A stretch of DNA of 64,000 nucleotides from Pontibacter virosus (GTDB lineage Bacteria; Bacteroidota; Bacteroidia; Cytophagales; Hymenobacteraceae), in NCBI RefSeq assembly GCF_003096355.1, contig NZ_QEKI01000017.1, forward strand, positions 46,817-110,816, in the 5' to 3' direction. The notes beneath the pieces were generated by a model. That model saw only the letters and a program-made list of their open reading frames with translations. It ran no database searches and was not told the DNA's origin. Both the position numbers and the translations under genes were made by a program. Below, piece after piece: positions 47,596 to 57,273 of the stretch (within the stretch, counting starts at the first letter, position 1; each line of letters begins with the position of its first letter).

Positions 47596-50500
47596 ATGGC
47601 GCAACTCTACTCCCCTATATTTTCCAGAAAATACCTCAAATCCAAAGCCCAGAATTTCCATCTGTCCCAGTTCCCAGACTTGGCAAAGAAGCGGGCACTC
47701 ATTGAAAAATGGCAGAGTGGCATTAAAAGTGGCAAAATCCTGAAGCAGAAAGAAGAGGAACTGCAGAGTGAGTTCCTGAATATTTTCTTTGGGGAGGTGC
47801 TTGAGTATGTGTACAGCCCAGAGGCAACGAGGTGGAACCTAAGCAAAGAGCACAAGTCTGACTCAGACAGTACAAAGGCTGACGGTGCATTGGGTTATTT
47901 CTGGATGTTCGGTAATGAACGCAAGGCAGATGTGAGGGCTGTGATTGAACTGAAGGACGCACGAACTGACCTGGACAAGCCGCAGAACCGTCTCCACGAC
48001 AAGCGGAGTCCCGTAGAGCAAGCCTTTAGTTACGTTCCGAAGGCAGGCGGCAACTGCCGCTGGGTATTGGTCAGTAATTTTCTGGAGATAAGGCTCTACC
48101 ACCACTCCGATCAGAGCCGCTATGAGCAGTTTGATGTGATGCAACTGCATGAAGAGGCAGAGTTGCTTCGCTTCCTATTTCAGGTGCACAAGGACCGGCT
48201 AATCCTGGAGCACGGAGAGTCGGCAACAGAACAGCTCTATAGGGAACGGCAGGCAGAGGAGCATAAGATTACAAAAAACTTCTATGGGGACTATAAAAAA
48301 GCTCGCTTAGACCTGTTCCGGCATCTCCACAGTCAGAACCCGGAGGTACCGGAGCTAACCATATTCCAGAAAACACAGAAGCTGCTTGACCGTGTAGTAT
48401 TTGTGTGTTTCTGCGAAGATTTGACAATCATACCGCCATATACCTTCCGAGGTCTGCTAAAGGCAGTAAAGGAGGACAAATTTAATCGGCAGGACACTAG
48501 GATTTATGAGCGGGTAAAGGACTTATTCTTTGCCATCGATCAGGGCTACCCGGAGGAAGGAATCAATAAGTTTAACGGAGGCCTCTTCGCCCCCGACACT
48601 CTCCTTGACAACCTACAGATTAAAGACAGCACGCTTGAGCACATCATCTCCCTCGAGAAGTATGATTTTGCCTCAGATTTGAATGTGAACATACTGGGGC
48701 ACATATTTGAGCAGAGCATCTCGGACATAGAAGAAACGAAAGCCGAAATAGCCGGACATGACTTTGAAGCAAAAGCAGGGAAGAGAAAGAAGGACGGTAT
48801 ATTCTACACTCCTGAGTACATTACCCGCTATATCGTAAAAGAAGCTGTGGGAGGATGGCTGCAGGATCGGCAACGAGAGCTAGGCTTCGAGAAGCTACCG
48901 GAGCTTACGGAAAGTGACTACGCCAGCATCAGATTCGATGCAAAGAAAAAGCTGGTGACAAACAAGGCGGTAGAGAAGCACCTGAAAGCCTGGGATGCTT
49001 ACCGGGAGGCCTTGCGTAACATCAAGGTGCTGGACCCGGCTTGCGGATCCGGTGCATTCTTAAATCAAGTATTTGATTTCCTGTTCCAAGAGGGGCAGCG
49101 CGTGAACAAGGAGCTTGCCAGATTGCGCGGCGGACAGTTTGAGGCCTTTGACCTAGACAGACACATCCTGAACAACAACATATTCGGTGTGGACCTGAAC
49201 GAGGAGAGCGTTGAAATCACTAAGCTCAGCCTTTGGCTCAAAACTGCTAATAAAAGCAAGGAGCTCACAACACTTGATGCCAACATCAAGTGCGGTAATT
49301 CCTTGGTCTCTGATCCGGCAATTGCTGGAGAGAAGGCTTTCGACTGGCAGCAGGAGTTTCCTGATATCTTCAAGCTGGGAGGCTTTGATGTGATAGTAGG
49401 GAATCCACCTTATGGAATCCTGATTGGCAAAGAAGACCAGCGTCATTTCATCGAACACTTTCCAAACACGAAGTACAAGACGAACCTTTACGTGCTCTTC
49501 CTAGAGAGAATGTTTCAAGTATTCGACAAAGGAGTGGTCCATTTCATTATCCCTAAGTCCCTCCTGTTTAACTCGTACTACGAAAGCATCCGAAAACACC
49601 TAATTGAGCGATCGGAGATAAACGAGATCTTCACTATAGCCGAAAAGGTGTTTGAGGATGCGGAAGTTGGCGGGAGCTTGTTGCTGCGGTTCACGATAAT
49701 GGAAAATCCTGATCCAAGTAATATGGTGCGATTAGCATCTGTCGAAACAACCGAGAACTTTATCACTTCCTTGGACATAAAGGAAAACAGTTTGCCGCAA
49801 TCATTCTTCCTAAGTGTCCCTAATTGTGAAATATCAGTTGTGTCAGCAGACTCCCAGTCGATACTGCAAAAGCTAAACAAGCTTAGCACCATAAAAGCCT
49901 ACTACACTTTGAAGAACGGGCTGAACCCAGGAAACGTGAAGCACATTTTGATATCGGAACACCCCGAGACAGATAAGCACAGACCCATTATCTGGGGAAA
50001 AGACATATCGAAATACAGGATAGAGTGGTCAGGCGAATACATTAACTACGACAGCTCTTTAGGAGACCGGATCAGCTTGGAGGAGATAAAGTCTAAGGAC
50101 GGCATGAACAAGCAAAACCGCATTGATTTTGCCTTGCGAACACCAGACTTATTTGAGCGGAAAAAGATTGTAATCAGAAAAACCGGGGACTCTCTTATAG
50201 CTTGTGTTGACAGAGGTAGTTATTACTTCGATACGCTGGTGCATGGCATATACCAGGAAAAGGAGGAATTTAATCTCGATTATCTGGTGGCCCTGCTTAA
50301 CTCAAGACCTGCTACACTGTTTTACCGCTTGTTACATGATATCAAGGGTAAAGTCTTTGCTAAGATTAGCTTGGATAACTTGGCTTCATTTCCAATACCA
50401 GAGGGAACTCCAACGGAAAGAGAACAATTAGCCACAAAGGCAAGAAATGCAGCGGAGCAAACCCAGGAACTGTTCACGCTCTCTCAGAAGTTTCTAAAGT

Positions 50501-50772
50501 TGCTCTCCAGTGAGCTAGGTGTTAGCAAGCCTAGCAAGAAGCTGGAGAAATGGTATGAATTAACCTGGGAGGAGTTTGCCAAAGAACTAGTTAAGTTGAA
50601 AGTAAAGTTGAGCCTGGCTCAAAAAGCCGATTGGCTCTCCTATTTTGAGGCGCAGCAAAAAGCTGCTGCTCAAATACTGCAACAACGTCAACGTTTAGAT
50701 GATGAGATAGATCAGATGGTTTTTCAACTCTATGGGCTCACGAAAGAAGAAATTGAGTTGATATACGATTAG
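47596..50772 (+). CDS. Single-chain type IIG restriction-modification enzyme (Eco57I-like)
   Basis: 1058 residues. Likely PD-(D/E)xK-type nuclease region at the N-terminus (VRAVIELKDARTDLDKPQNR), adenine methyltransferase core with motif I LDPACGSGAFLNQVFDFL (about residue 480) and motif IV VIVGNPPYGILIG (about 603), then a TaqI-like specificity domain (FERKKIVIRKTGDSL) and a C-terminal coiled coil. One protein would cut and methylate. It appears intact and is a plausible plasmid-borne defence gene. No separate specificity subunit or control protein is adjacent. Confidence 0.88.
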   Translation: MAQLYSPIFSRKYLKSKAQNFHLSQFPDLAKKRALIEKWQSGIKSGKILKQKEEELQSEFLNIFFGEVLEYVYSPEATRWNLSKEHKSDSDSTKADGALGYFWMFGNERKADVRAVIELKDARTDLDKPQNRLHDKRSPVEQAFSYVPKAGGNCRWVLVSNFLEIRLYHHSDQSRYEQFDVMQLHEEAELLRFLFQVHKDRLILEHGESATEQLYRERQAEEHKITKNFYGDYKKARLDLFRHLHSQNPEVPELTIFQKTQKLLDRVVFVCFCEDLTIIPPYTFRGLLKAVKEDKFNRQDTRIYERVKDLFFAIDQGYPEEGINKFNGGLFAPDTLLDNLQIKDSTLEHIISLEKYDFASDLNVNILGHIFEQSISDIEETKAEIAGHDFEAKAGKRKKDGIFYTPEYITRYIVKEAVGGWLQDRQRELGFEKLPELTESDYASIRFDAKKKLVTNKAVEKHLKAWDAYREALRNIKVLDPACGSGAFLNQVFDFLFQEGQRVNKELARLRGGQFEAFDLDRHILNNNIFGVDLNEESVEITKLSLWLKTANKSKELTTLDANIKCGNSLVSDPAIAGEKAFDWQQEFPDIFKLGGFDVIVGNPPYGILIGKEDQRHFIEHFPNTKYKTNLYVLFLERMFQVFDKGVVHFIIPKSLLFNSYYESIRKHLIERSEINEIFTIAEKVFEDAEVGGSLLLRFTIMENPDPSNMVRLASVETTENFITSLDIKENSLPQSFFLSVPNCEISVVSADSQSILQKLNKLSTIKAYYTLKNGLNPGNVKHILISEHPETDKHRPIIWGKDISKYRIEWSGEYINYDSSLGDRISLEEIKSKDGMNKQNRIDFALRTPDLFERKKIVIRKTGDSLIACVDRGSYYFDTLVHGIYQEKEEFNLDYLVALLNSRPATLFYRLLHDIKGKVFAKISLDNLASFPIPEGTPTEREQLATKARNAAEQTQELFTLSQKFLKLLSSELGVSKPSKKLEKWYELTWEEFAKELVKLKVKLSLAQKADWLSYFEAQQKAAAQILQQRQRLDDEIDQMVFQLYGLTKEEIELIYD

Positions 50773-51235
50773 CAACGAGTACTACTTACTTTACATAAAA
50801 TAACTTATCGGCTGAACCGCCACAACAGGCATCAATTCAATATATACTCAGATTGAAAGCGACTTTTATAAATAGAGAGGATAATAAAGTTTAGAGGGCA
50901 CTCCCAATGTGACTACCAGTTGTGACGGCTATAATCCATTCAAATAAATCGCGAACGCATCTGTGTTTACAACAGATCGTCAACGGTGAAAGCATGAGCT
51001 ATAATAAAGGCTAAAACATCCCGACAGATATTTTCATAGAGGCGATGCACTTGACGTATACATTTCCCTTCTCTTTCCCGTCCGTGAAGGTTAACACCAC
51101 CTAATCTGTGACCGCGGCGGCGAGCACCTCCACCCCTGCCGCTACTGCATGAAAGCTTTGGCCTCCGCTTCTCCTTTCGACTTCCTAATTTAGAAAATCT
51201 CTGGCAGAGCTAGGGGTTTCTGGAATTATCTCACC
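50773..51235. other. Intergenic, nothing recognised
   Basis: About 460 bases with no convincing frame or RNA. It leads into the recombinase promoter. Confidence 0.35.
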
Positions 51236-51284
51236 TTATAACCTTTTACAAACGTCCGTTTATAAAAGGTTATAACTATCTTTG
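51236..51284 (+). promoter_or_regulatory. Operator/res-like palindrome and -7 box of the recombinase
   Basis: 13-bp perfect arms TTATAACCTTTTA (51236-51248) / TAAAAGGTTATAA (51263-51275), with AAACGTCCGTTT inside the spacer. TATCTTTG at 51277-51284 is a good -7 box. Serine recombinases often bind such sites near their own gene. Confidence 0.6.
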
Positions 51285-51320
51285 CCCCGAGTTTCACCTA
51301 TATAATAAGGAGTAGCGAAG

Positions 51321-52010
51321 ATGAAGTACGTAGCCTACTACCGGGTCTCCACCAAGAAGCAAGGCCAGAGCGGGCTGGGCCTGGAGTCACAGCGCGAAAT
51401 GGTGAAGGGTTTCCTCAAGCCCGGCGACACGCTGCTTGCCGAGCACATTGAGGTGGAGAGCGGCAAGCGCAACGACCGTCCGGAGCTGGAGGCGGCCATC
51501 GCCCTGGCCAAGCGGGAGCAGGCCCAGCTGCTGATTGCCAAACTGGATCGTCTCAGTCGTAACGCCGGGTTTATCTTTAAGCTGCGTGACAGCCACGTGG
51601 ACTTTCTTGCTGTGGACATGCCGGATGCCAATACCCTGACCATCGGAATCTTCGCCGTATTGGCCCAGCATGAGCGGGAGGTAATCAGCTCCAGGACCAG
51701 AGCCGCGCTCCAGCAAAAGAAGCTACAGGGTTTTGCCTTGGGTACGCCTGAGAACCTGACCCAGGGAGCCAGGACGAAAGGACTTCAGATACGGCAGGAG
51801 AACGCAGCATCGCACAAAGCCAACCGACAGGCCACGGAACTGATCCAGATGTATCGGGAAAAGGATATGACCTATCAGCAAATTGCTGACCGGCTTAACA
51901 GCCATGGCTTCACCACCCGCAGGGGGAAGAAATTCTTTGCCATCACCGTTCAGCGGCTGCACATCCGACAAGGGCAGCTTGAAACGGATGCCCTCACCAG
52001 CGTAGTTTAG
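51321..52010 (+). CDS. Serine recombinase (resolvase/invertase family)
   Basis: 229 residues. N-terminal resolvase domain with catalytic serine in YYRVSTKKQGQSGLGLESQ (Ser about 10) and the AKLDRLSRN arginine block; then a C-terminal HTH of the resolvase type (MTYQQIADRLNSHGFTTRRG). Likely resolves plasmid multimers or inverts a segment. GC content is higher than the immediate neighbours. Preceded by a conspicuous palindrome. Confidence 0.9.
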   Translation: MKYVAYYRVSTKKQGQSGLGLESQREMVKGFLKPGDTLLAEHIEVESGKRNDRPELEAAIALAKREQAQLLIAKLDRLSRNAGFIFKLRDSHVDFLAVDMPDANTLTIGIFAVLAQHEREVISSRTRAALQQKKLQGFALGTPENLTQGARTKGLQIRQENAASHKANRQATELIQMYREKDMTYQQIADRLNSHGFTTRRGKKFFAITVQRLHIRQGQLETDALTSVV

Positions 52011-52088
52011 GCTTACTATATTTATATTGAAAGTGCTTCATCTTTTGTATCTTATGTGGCATAAGAGTTATCACCCTATACTCCTCCT

Positions 52089-53270
52089 ATGCAACATGTA
52101 CATATTTTTCTGGATGAATACGGAAACGCCAGCCTAAACCTGGATAAAGCCGGTACCTTCTCCCATTTTGTTCTGACAGCCGTGCTTTTGGATGATACGA
52201 AGCTGGAGCAGGCCCGGCAGCTAAGGGAAACAATTAGCCACCGCTTCTTTCAAGGCCAACCCATCAAGTCTAGCCGTATTCCCAATGATGAGAAGGGCTT
52301 CCGGAAAAGATTGGAGGTATTAAGGGAGCTGCGCCAGTTGGACTTCGTGGTGCTGGGGATGGTCATCAACAAGAGCAAGCTGGAGGGAGCAGGTTTTGAT
52401 CATAATGATGTGTTCTATAAATACTTCAACAGAATCTTTCTCAAGCAGTTTCCCAAAAACTTCACTGCTTTTTCGATTCATGCCGATCAGCTTGGCTGGC
52501 CAGAGTTTCGGCGCAGCCTGCACCATTACATTGAAACTAAGGTTATTCAGCGGGATCTGTTTACGCCGGAGCGCTCTTATCGCCTGGTGGAGGATAAGGC
52601 AGAGGAGCCCCTAGTGCAGCTGGCAGATTTTCTTTCTGGTTGCCTGGGCAAGATTTACTGCACCAGTCACAGCCACGAAAAGGCATCCGCCCTGTTCGAT
52701 CTGCTGCACGACCGTACGTTCATTGATTTTTTCCCTTTTGAAAGAACAGACTATCTCCTCTCCCCTACCCCCGAAGACCGGCAGAAGAACCATCTTATTC
52801 GAAGAATAGCATCGGAGTCCGCCCAAGAGGCACTCTCTGGTAGAAACAGCCTTTCGGAGGAGGCGCTTGCCGTGTTGCAGTATCTGTACCTGATGTTCCG
52901 CACCGCGCCTGACCGCCTCATCGAGAAACGGGAGATCATCGATAAGCTAAAAAGAAGATTTCCGACTTTTTCGGAGCAGCAGCTGCGGGTTTGTGTTCAA
53001 CACCTGCGCGACAACGGGGTGCTAATCGCAAGTATCCAAGGTAAGTCAGGCTATAAGCTTCCTGACGGCGTGGAAGATATTGCTGGCTTCTATAACCGTT
53101 ACCTCAACAGCATTGTTCCGATGCTTAACCGCATCAATATCTGTAACCGAAAGTTGATGGTGAATAGTGTGCAGGAGGTGGATCTGCTTCAATCAAACTC
53201 CGCTTATTCGCTTTTGAATGAGTTGATCAACACACTGGATAAGGAGAAGCATGCCTCTTTAATCGAGTAA
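52089..53270 (+). CDS. DUF3800 protein with C-terminal winged-helix-like region
   Basis: 393 residues. The N-terminus has the DUF3800 signature IFLDEYGNASLN (acidic residues of an RNase-H-like fold), and LVQLADFLSGCLGKIY completes the domain (about residues 1-220). The rest contains helix-rich segments (LIEKREIIDKLKRRFPTFSE...QHLRDNGVLIASIQGKSGYK) resembling a winged helix. DUF3800 proteins are frequent in mobile and defence regions; their biochemical activity is not settled. Confidence 0.8.
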   Translation: MQHVHIFLDEYGNASLNLDKAGTFSHFVLTAVLLDDTKLEQARQLRETISHRFFQGQPIKSSRIPNDEKGFRKRLEVLRELRQLDFVVLGMVINKSKLEGAGFDHNDVFYKYFNRIFLKQFPKNFTAFSIHADQLGWPEFRRSLHHYIETKVIQRDLFTPERSYRLVEDKAEEPLVQLADFLSGCLGKIYCTSHSHEKASALFDLLHDRTFIDFFPFERTDYLLSPTPEDRQKNHLIRRIASESAQEALSGRNSLSEEALAVLQYLYLMFRTAPDRLIEKREIIDKLKRRFPTFSEQQLRVCVQHLRDNGVLIASIQGKSGYKLPDGVEDIAGFYNRYLNSIVPMLNRINICNRKLMVNSVQEVDLLQSNSAYSLLNELINTLDKEKHASLIE

Positions 53271-53654
53271 ATTGTTGTTTTTTAAGTACGGTGCTTTGGG
53301 AGATACTAGAACACTCTTTCTGCCTGTCACAGTTATACCTAAATTTCAGTAAGGTGCATTAAGATGACTTCCTAGCAAGAATTCAATCAAATAATATGTA
53401 TTACGTAATAATTATTATTTAATATGTTTTAAGTAAAGCGTAATATATTTAATTGTAGAATTATTTTATTTCATCATAGCGTAGGTGCTTTATAAGTAAC
53501 CAGTTACCATGAAAAGAAGAACGCGGCCCTGCCATGACTACTCCTTTAAGCGTTCTCTTTCACTTAAGATCTTCCATAAGCTAACACTGACTGATTAATT
53601 TTATCGGGGGTATTACATTTGGAAGTCGTTGCTTTATGATAACTAGAACATCTA
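53271..53654. other. AT-rich intergenic stretch
   Basis: About 385 bases, very AT-rich around 53395-53470, no gene seen. Confidence 0.4.
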
Positions 53655-53710
53655 GTATATTCGTTAATCCAATTCCATTTATATAACATTCGCGACTGGC
53701 TAAGTGGAAT
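53655..53710 (+). repeat. TATATTCG repeat with imperfect hairpin
   Basis: TATATTCGTTAATCCAATTC begins the same sequence family as at 41070 (TATATTCGTTAGCCCAGTTC). Downstream ATTCCATTTA pairs with TAAGTGGAAT. TATATTCG may also serve as a -7 box for the next gene. Confidence 0.45.
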
Positions 53711-53744
53711 AACCTCCTTCAACTTGCGACCTGTAATTTATAAT

Positions 53745-54386
53745 ATGGCAATACACATTATCGATCAGCTTGAAACAACTGAATGCGGACCAGAGGCAAA
53801 CAATGGAAAGGATTACTTACAAGAGGTTTTTCTAAACCAAGGCTCTATTGACGGTGCTTGTGGACCTTACAGTATTCTTATGGGGCTTTTAGCTCTAGGA
53901 TTAGCAGATAGAAATGAAGTGATTGCTTTTAATACAGATGGACGGACAAGGTTAGGCAAGCTGATAAATAAGTTGAACAATGATTATACTAGCTTATTTA
54001 AACATGGTACTTATCTAGATGATTTAGAGAAGATCCTATTAGATAGTTATGGCAGCTTAATTGACGTAGAAACTAGGGAAACAAAGAATAAGGATTTAAT
54101 CAATTTTACAATTCAACATTTAAGGGAGAACCGTCCTACTATCGTTGGGATAAATTTTTCTGGAGGTGGGCATTGGATGTTAGCTGTTGGATTTGAAGAA
54201 AATAAAGAAAAGGAAATTTTTAGGTTATTGTTACTTGACCCTTCTGGTGCCAAACCCATAGTGTCTTCATGGAATTCAATCATTGATCTGAATGTAACAC
54301 AAAAGGGAAAGTACCCATTTAAGTGGTGGACAAACTCTTGTCATGTACAATTTGAGCAGGCAATAACAATGTGGCGCAAAAGCTAA
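53745..54386 (+). CDS. C39-like cysteine protease domain protein
   Basis: 213 residues from ATG 53745 (an in-frame TTG at 53724 is weaker). Papain-like triad can be placed: Cys in GACGPYSILMGLLALG, His in SGGGHWMLAVGFE, Asp/Asn in LLLLDPSGAKP. No signal peptide or membrane segments. It resembles peptidase C39-like or NlpC-style inner domains of mobile elements. AT-rich and isolated. Could be an effector or a defence protease; nothing nearby proves either. Confidence 0.7.
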   Translation: MAIHIIDQLETTECGPEANNGKDYLQEVFLNQGSIDGACGPYSILMGLLALGLADRNEVIAFNTDGRTRLGKLINKLNNDYTSLFKHGTYLDDLEKILLDSYGSLIDVETRETKNKDLINFTIQHLRENRPTIVGINFSGGGHWMLAVGFEENKEKEIFRLLLLDPSGAKPIVSSWNSIIDLNVTQKGKYPFKWWTNSCHVQFEQAITMWRKS

Positions 54387-54545
54387 AATAATAGGTATCA
54401 ATGTATAAATATAGCAGATAATGCTGCCTTTAGGCATCAATATCAAGGTCATTAGAGGGCATCTGCTTTAATTCGTAAATATTACCCTTCTACTCACGAT
54501 GATATTGCTCGCTGTTTAGTTCGATTACTTTTATGGATTCCTCTT

Positions 54546-54584
54546 GCTTAATAAGCATTATTTAATAAATAATACTTATTAAGC
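54546..54584. repeat. 39-bp near-perfect palindrome
   Basis: Arms of 19 bases (54546-54564 and 54566-54584, starting GCTTAATAAGCATTATTT) with a single mismatch and a one-base centre. Lies between the protease and the Fic operon. Possible terminator, partition or recombination site. Confidence 0.6.
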
Positions 54585-54660
54585 TTTCCCTTACTCTATT
54601 AATCAATATATAATATGTTCGGTCATTCCTGGTTATAAGTAAAGCCTACTTATACTTGTT

Positions 54661-54684
54661 AATGTAACAATATATTGTTACATT
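54661..54684. promoter_or_regulatory. 24-bp perfect palindromic operator upstream of the Fic operon
   Basis: AATGTAACAATA and its exact complement. The half-site AATGTAAC recurs upstream of the RadC-like gene (58343) and ardC (59054). Confidence 0.65.
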
Positions 54685-54731
54685 TGATAAGCCTATTTCG
54701 TATACCAATACAGGCATTACCATGAGTTAGC

Positions 54732-55142
54732 ATGAACAGAGTAAAAGGCATTTTGCAGAACGGGACCACGATCATACTGGAAAACTATGACCAGAGCAAC
54801 GTGGATGATATGTACTTCATCAAAGCCATAGAAGCTACGAACCGGTGCAATCACAGAACTATAGCAGAGTACTTCAACGGACTGATCAGAAGCCTGGAGA
54901 CAGTGCAGCAGGAGGTCAGGGAGCAGAAAGTACAGCAGCTTTTATCTCAGTACAGAGACAGGCCTGTGGTATCGGAAAAGGTTCGCCAGGAGCGGAGGGA
55001 GCAACTCGGGCAGACAAACCACATCGCTGCCTGCGAGGGCTACGAGGAAGAGGAGCTCAACAAGGTGCTGGACGAGCTGTATATCAACGGGCAAATCACC
55101 CCTGAGGAGATGACCGAGGTATTCAACTTAAAGTATCTGTGA
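54732..55142 (+). CDS. VbhA-like Fic antitoxin fused to an N-terminal domain
   Basis: 136 residues. The C-terminal 40 residues (HIAACEGYEEEELNKVLDEL...NGQITPEEMTEVF) match the antitoxin VbhA fold. The inhibitory Glu-Gly is present, but the usual Ser/Thr four residues earlier is Ile (IAACEG). The N-terminal 90 residues are helical and specific to this protein. Its stop overlaps the Fic start as TGATG, so the pair is coupled. A class I Fic antitoxin is the best reading. Confidence 0.75.
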   Translation: MNRVKGILQNGTTIILENYDQSNVDDMYFIKAIEATNRCNHRTIAEYFNGLIRSLETVQQEVREQKVQQLLSQYRDRPVVSEKVRQERREQLGQTNHIAACEGYEEEELNKVLDELYINGQITPEEMTEVFNLKYL

Positions 55143-55765
55143 TGAACGACAGGTACTGCTATCCCGGCACCAGTGTGCTGATCAATCATTTTGACATCAG
55201 GGACGCAGCAAAGTTAAGCAAATTAGAGCTTACTCATTGGAGGCATAACGTATTGGCTTTGCCTGATAAACTGCCCAGCCAGCTAAAGTTTGATTTAACG
55301 CTTTGGCAGCTGATCCACAAGGAAACATTTGGCTCCGTCTACCCTTGGGCAGGGGAGCTCCGGAGTGTGATGATCTCCAAAGGCAATGCCGTACATGCCG
55401 CGCCACGTATGATTGAGCCCTATACCAATCACTTACTCCAGGAGCTGAAGGCAGCAGGGTATTTAAAGGGACTGGACAGAGAGCAGTTCCTGTTGAAGGG
55501 ATCTTATTTTTTTGAGGAGCTGAATGCCATTCACCCTTTCCGGGAAGGAAACACCAGAACACTAAAGGTTTTCTTTTCCCTTTTGTCCCGACAGGCGGGG
55601 TATGAAATAGACTGGCGCAAGGTTTCGGCACAGCAGTACCAACAGGCAGAGCAGGCTTCATTTGCTGCAGGAAACAAAGGCCCCTCCCCTTTTTACCCGC
55701 TGTTTAAGGCGGTCCTTCAGCCTGTTGAGTTATCTAATAAGCAGTCTATCAGGTTCAAACTATGA
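55142..55765 (+). CDS. Fic/DOC-family toxin
   Basis: 207 residues from ATG 55142. The Fic motif HPFREGNTRT (about residues 136-145) keeps the catalytic His and acidic residue; Thr replaces the common Gly/Lys. Supporting blocks: ETFGSVYPWAGELRSVMI and FFEELNAIHPF. It belongs to a different Fic branch from the protein at 46435. Preceded by an antitoxin and followed by a coupled small gene. Confidence 0.88.
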   Translation: MNDRYCYPGTSVLINHFDIRDAAKLSKLELTHWRHNVLALPDKLPSQLKFDLTLWQLIHKETFGSVYPWAGELRSVMISKGNAVHAAPRMIEPYTNHLLQELKAAGYLKGLDREQFLLKGSYFFEELNAIHPFREGNTRTLKVFFSLLSRQAGYEIDWRKVSAQQYQQAEQASFAAGNKGPSPFYPLFKAVLQPVELSNKQSIRFKL

Positions 55766-55998
55766 ATGAGATTAACCAAGGGGAGACATGCGCAGCGTGT
55801 GATCCTAAGACCCACATCAGCGCAGAGGTGAAGGCCATGTTTAAGCAGGCAAACCTAACGTGGGAGAAGTTGGCAGAGCTCGATGAAGGCGTTGGCCGTG
55901 GGAAAGGGAGCTATAGGCAAACCTTTTTGGCCAGGCTTGTCAAAGCCCAGGAAACGCTACAGAAGGTCGGGTACAGCATCCGAATCGAGAAAGGTTAG
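55762..55998 (+). CDS. Third gene of the Fic operon, unknown
   Basis: 78 residues, starting with an ATGA overlap on the Fic stop. N-terminal CAACDP, then a helical C-terminus (AEVKAMFKQANLTWEKLAEL; TFLARLVKAQETLQKVGYSI). No family recognised. Coupling suggests it modulates the toxin or regulates the operon. Confidence 0.65.
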   Translation: MNEINQGETCAACDPKTHISAEVKAMFKQANLTWEKLAELDEGVGRGKGSYRQTFLARLVKAQETLQKVGYSIRIEKG

Positions 55999-56144
55999 TT
56001 CTGTAAAGATTTATATTTTGTACATTGTTAACTTTGAAAGAATTTAACTTACCCAAAGATTTTTATCAACCTGTTTCCTGTAAGGAGGAGGAAGGACTGT
56101 ACCAGTGGCTGAGTTGCCAATTCGTACCTGTATTTTTGTAACTT

Positions 56145-57266
56145 ATGCAACACGAGAACAAACCCTCTGAGGCCCTTTTAAGCGATCCGACCTACTTCCT
56201 AAGTAGGATTGACCGGAGCGTAGCCGATAACATCAGAGACATTGAGAAGTCCTTTGATGAAGATGCCGGTATTGTAAAAGACTTCATCGTCTTCATTTCG
56301 AGGAAGATGAAAAAGGACCTATTTGGTTTCACGAGGTTCACGCTTTCAGAGTTCTGCAAAGAGACAGGGCGCAACAAACAGACCTTGTGTGAGGTGCATC
56401 CCAAGTTCAAAAATAACCCCAAAGCGGAAGTGCCGGAATATTTCGGTCACAGGTTTGAGACAACCTTTGACTATGCCTTGTTCCATATGCTGAGCAATAA
56501 CATCATCTTCTCTCGTTCCTACGAGTATAAGCATCAGGATAAGGTGATAGAGCTGAAGAACTTTGCCATTCTCAAGGATATTAAGGTTAGCATCGACAGA
56601 CATACCAACACCATCAAGATTTATGATGTCCGAATATCGGATGAGCTTATGGAAGGGTTCTTCCGTAGGTACTATACCATCGACACCAATGGCTATAAGC
56701 ATGTAGGAAAAGGGCGTGGCGGCGACGGGCGCAAGAGCCTGTACATTTTCCTTTACAAGACGCGTCACCAGCTGCTTAGCTCAGGTAAACGCATCACAAA
56801 GTTGCCTATAGATCTGTTGGCCTCGGTTGCCCATATTGAGTCAAAGGAACCTCGGTTCAAGAAAAAAAGTGTGAAGAGGGTACTGGACTACATTCGGGAA
56901 AAAGGAAAACTGCCTTTTGACTATACTTTTGTCCAAGGGGACCCAACAAAAAAGTACCAGGAGCTCTATTGGGTTAGTTTGGACTTCTCCGTATATCACG
57001 AGGTTATGGAGGCGAAGGAGGATCACAACTTTTACATTGCCTTGTTGGAGCGCATGCGGGATCTTTTCGACCATACATATGGGAACCATGTCCAAATCAC
57101 TGGAGAGAAAGATACTTTTCAGCGTTGGCTTACTAACTCGGACGCGGACCTTACGCACAAAGCAAATGAGCTTTGCAAAGCATATTTTAAGGTGCACAAC
57201 AAGGATATCACACTGGCAATGGCGAAAAAGCTTATTCGGGGAGGTCTATTCTCCGACGATAATTAA
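56145..57266 (+). CDS. Plasmid replication initiator (Rep_3/RepB family)
   Basis: 373 residues. Two winged-helix-like halves typical of Rep_3 initiators: FGFTRFTLSEFCKETGRNKQ in the first and SLYIFLYKTRHQLLSSGKRI then LDYIREKGKLPFDYTF in the second. It should bind the iterons that lie 8 to 830 bases downstream and open the origin. Full length. Its presence marks this part as plasmid or an integrated plasmid. Confidence 0.85.
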   Translation: MQHENKPSEALLSDPTYFLSRIDRSVADNIRDIEKSFDEDAGIVKDFIVFISRKMKKDLFGFTRFTLSEFCKETGRNKQTLCEVHPKFKNNPKAEVPEYFGHRFETTFDYALFHMLSNNIIFSRSYEYKHQDKVIELKNFAILKDIKVSIDRHTNTIKIYDVRISDELMEGFFRRYYTIDTNGYKHVGKGRGGDGRKSLYIFLYKTRHQLLSSGKRITKLPIDLLASVAHIESKEPRFKKKSVKRVLDYIREKGKLPFDYTFVQGDPTKKYQELYWVSLDFSVYHEVMEAKEDHNFYIALLERMRDLFDHTYGNHVQITGEKDTFQRWLTNSDADLTHKANELCKAYFKVHNKDITLAMAKKLIRGGLFSDDN

Positions 57267-57273
57267 AACGCTA

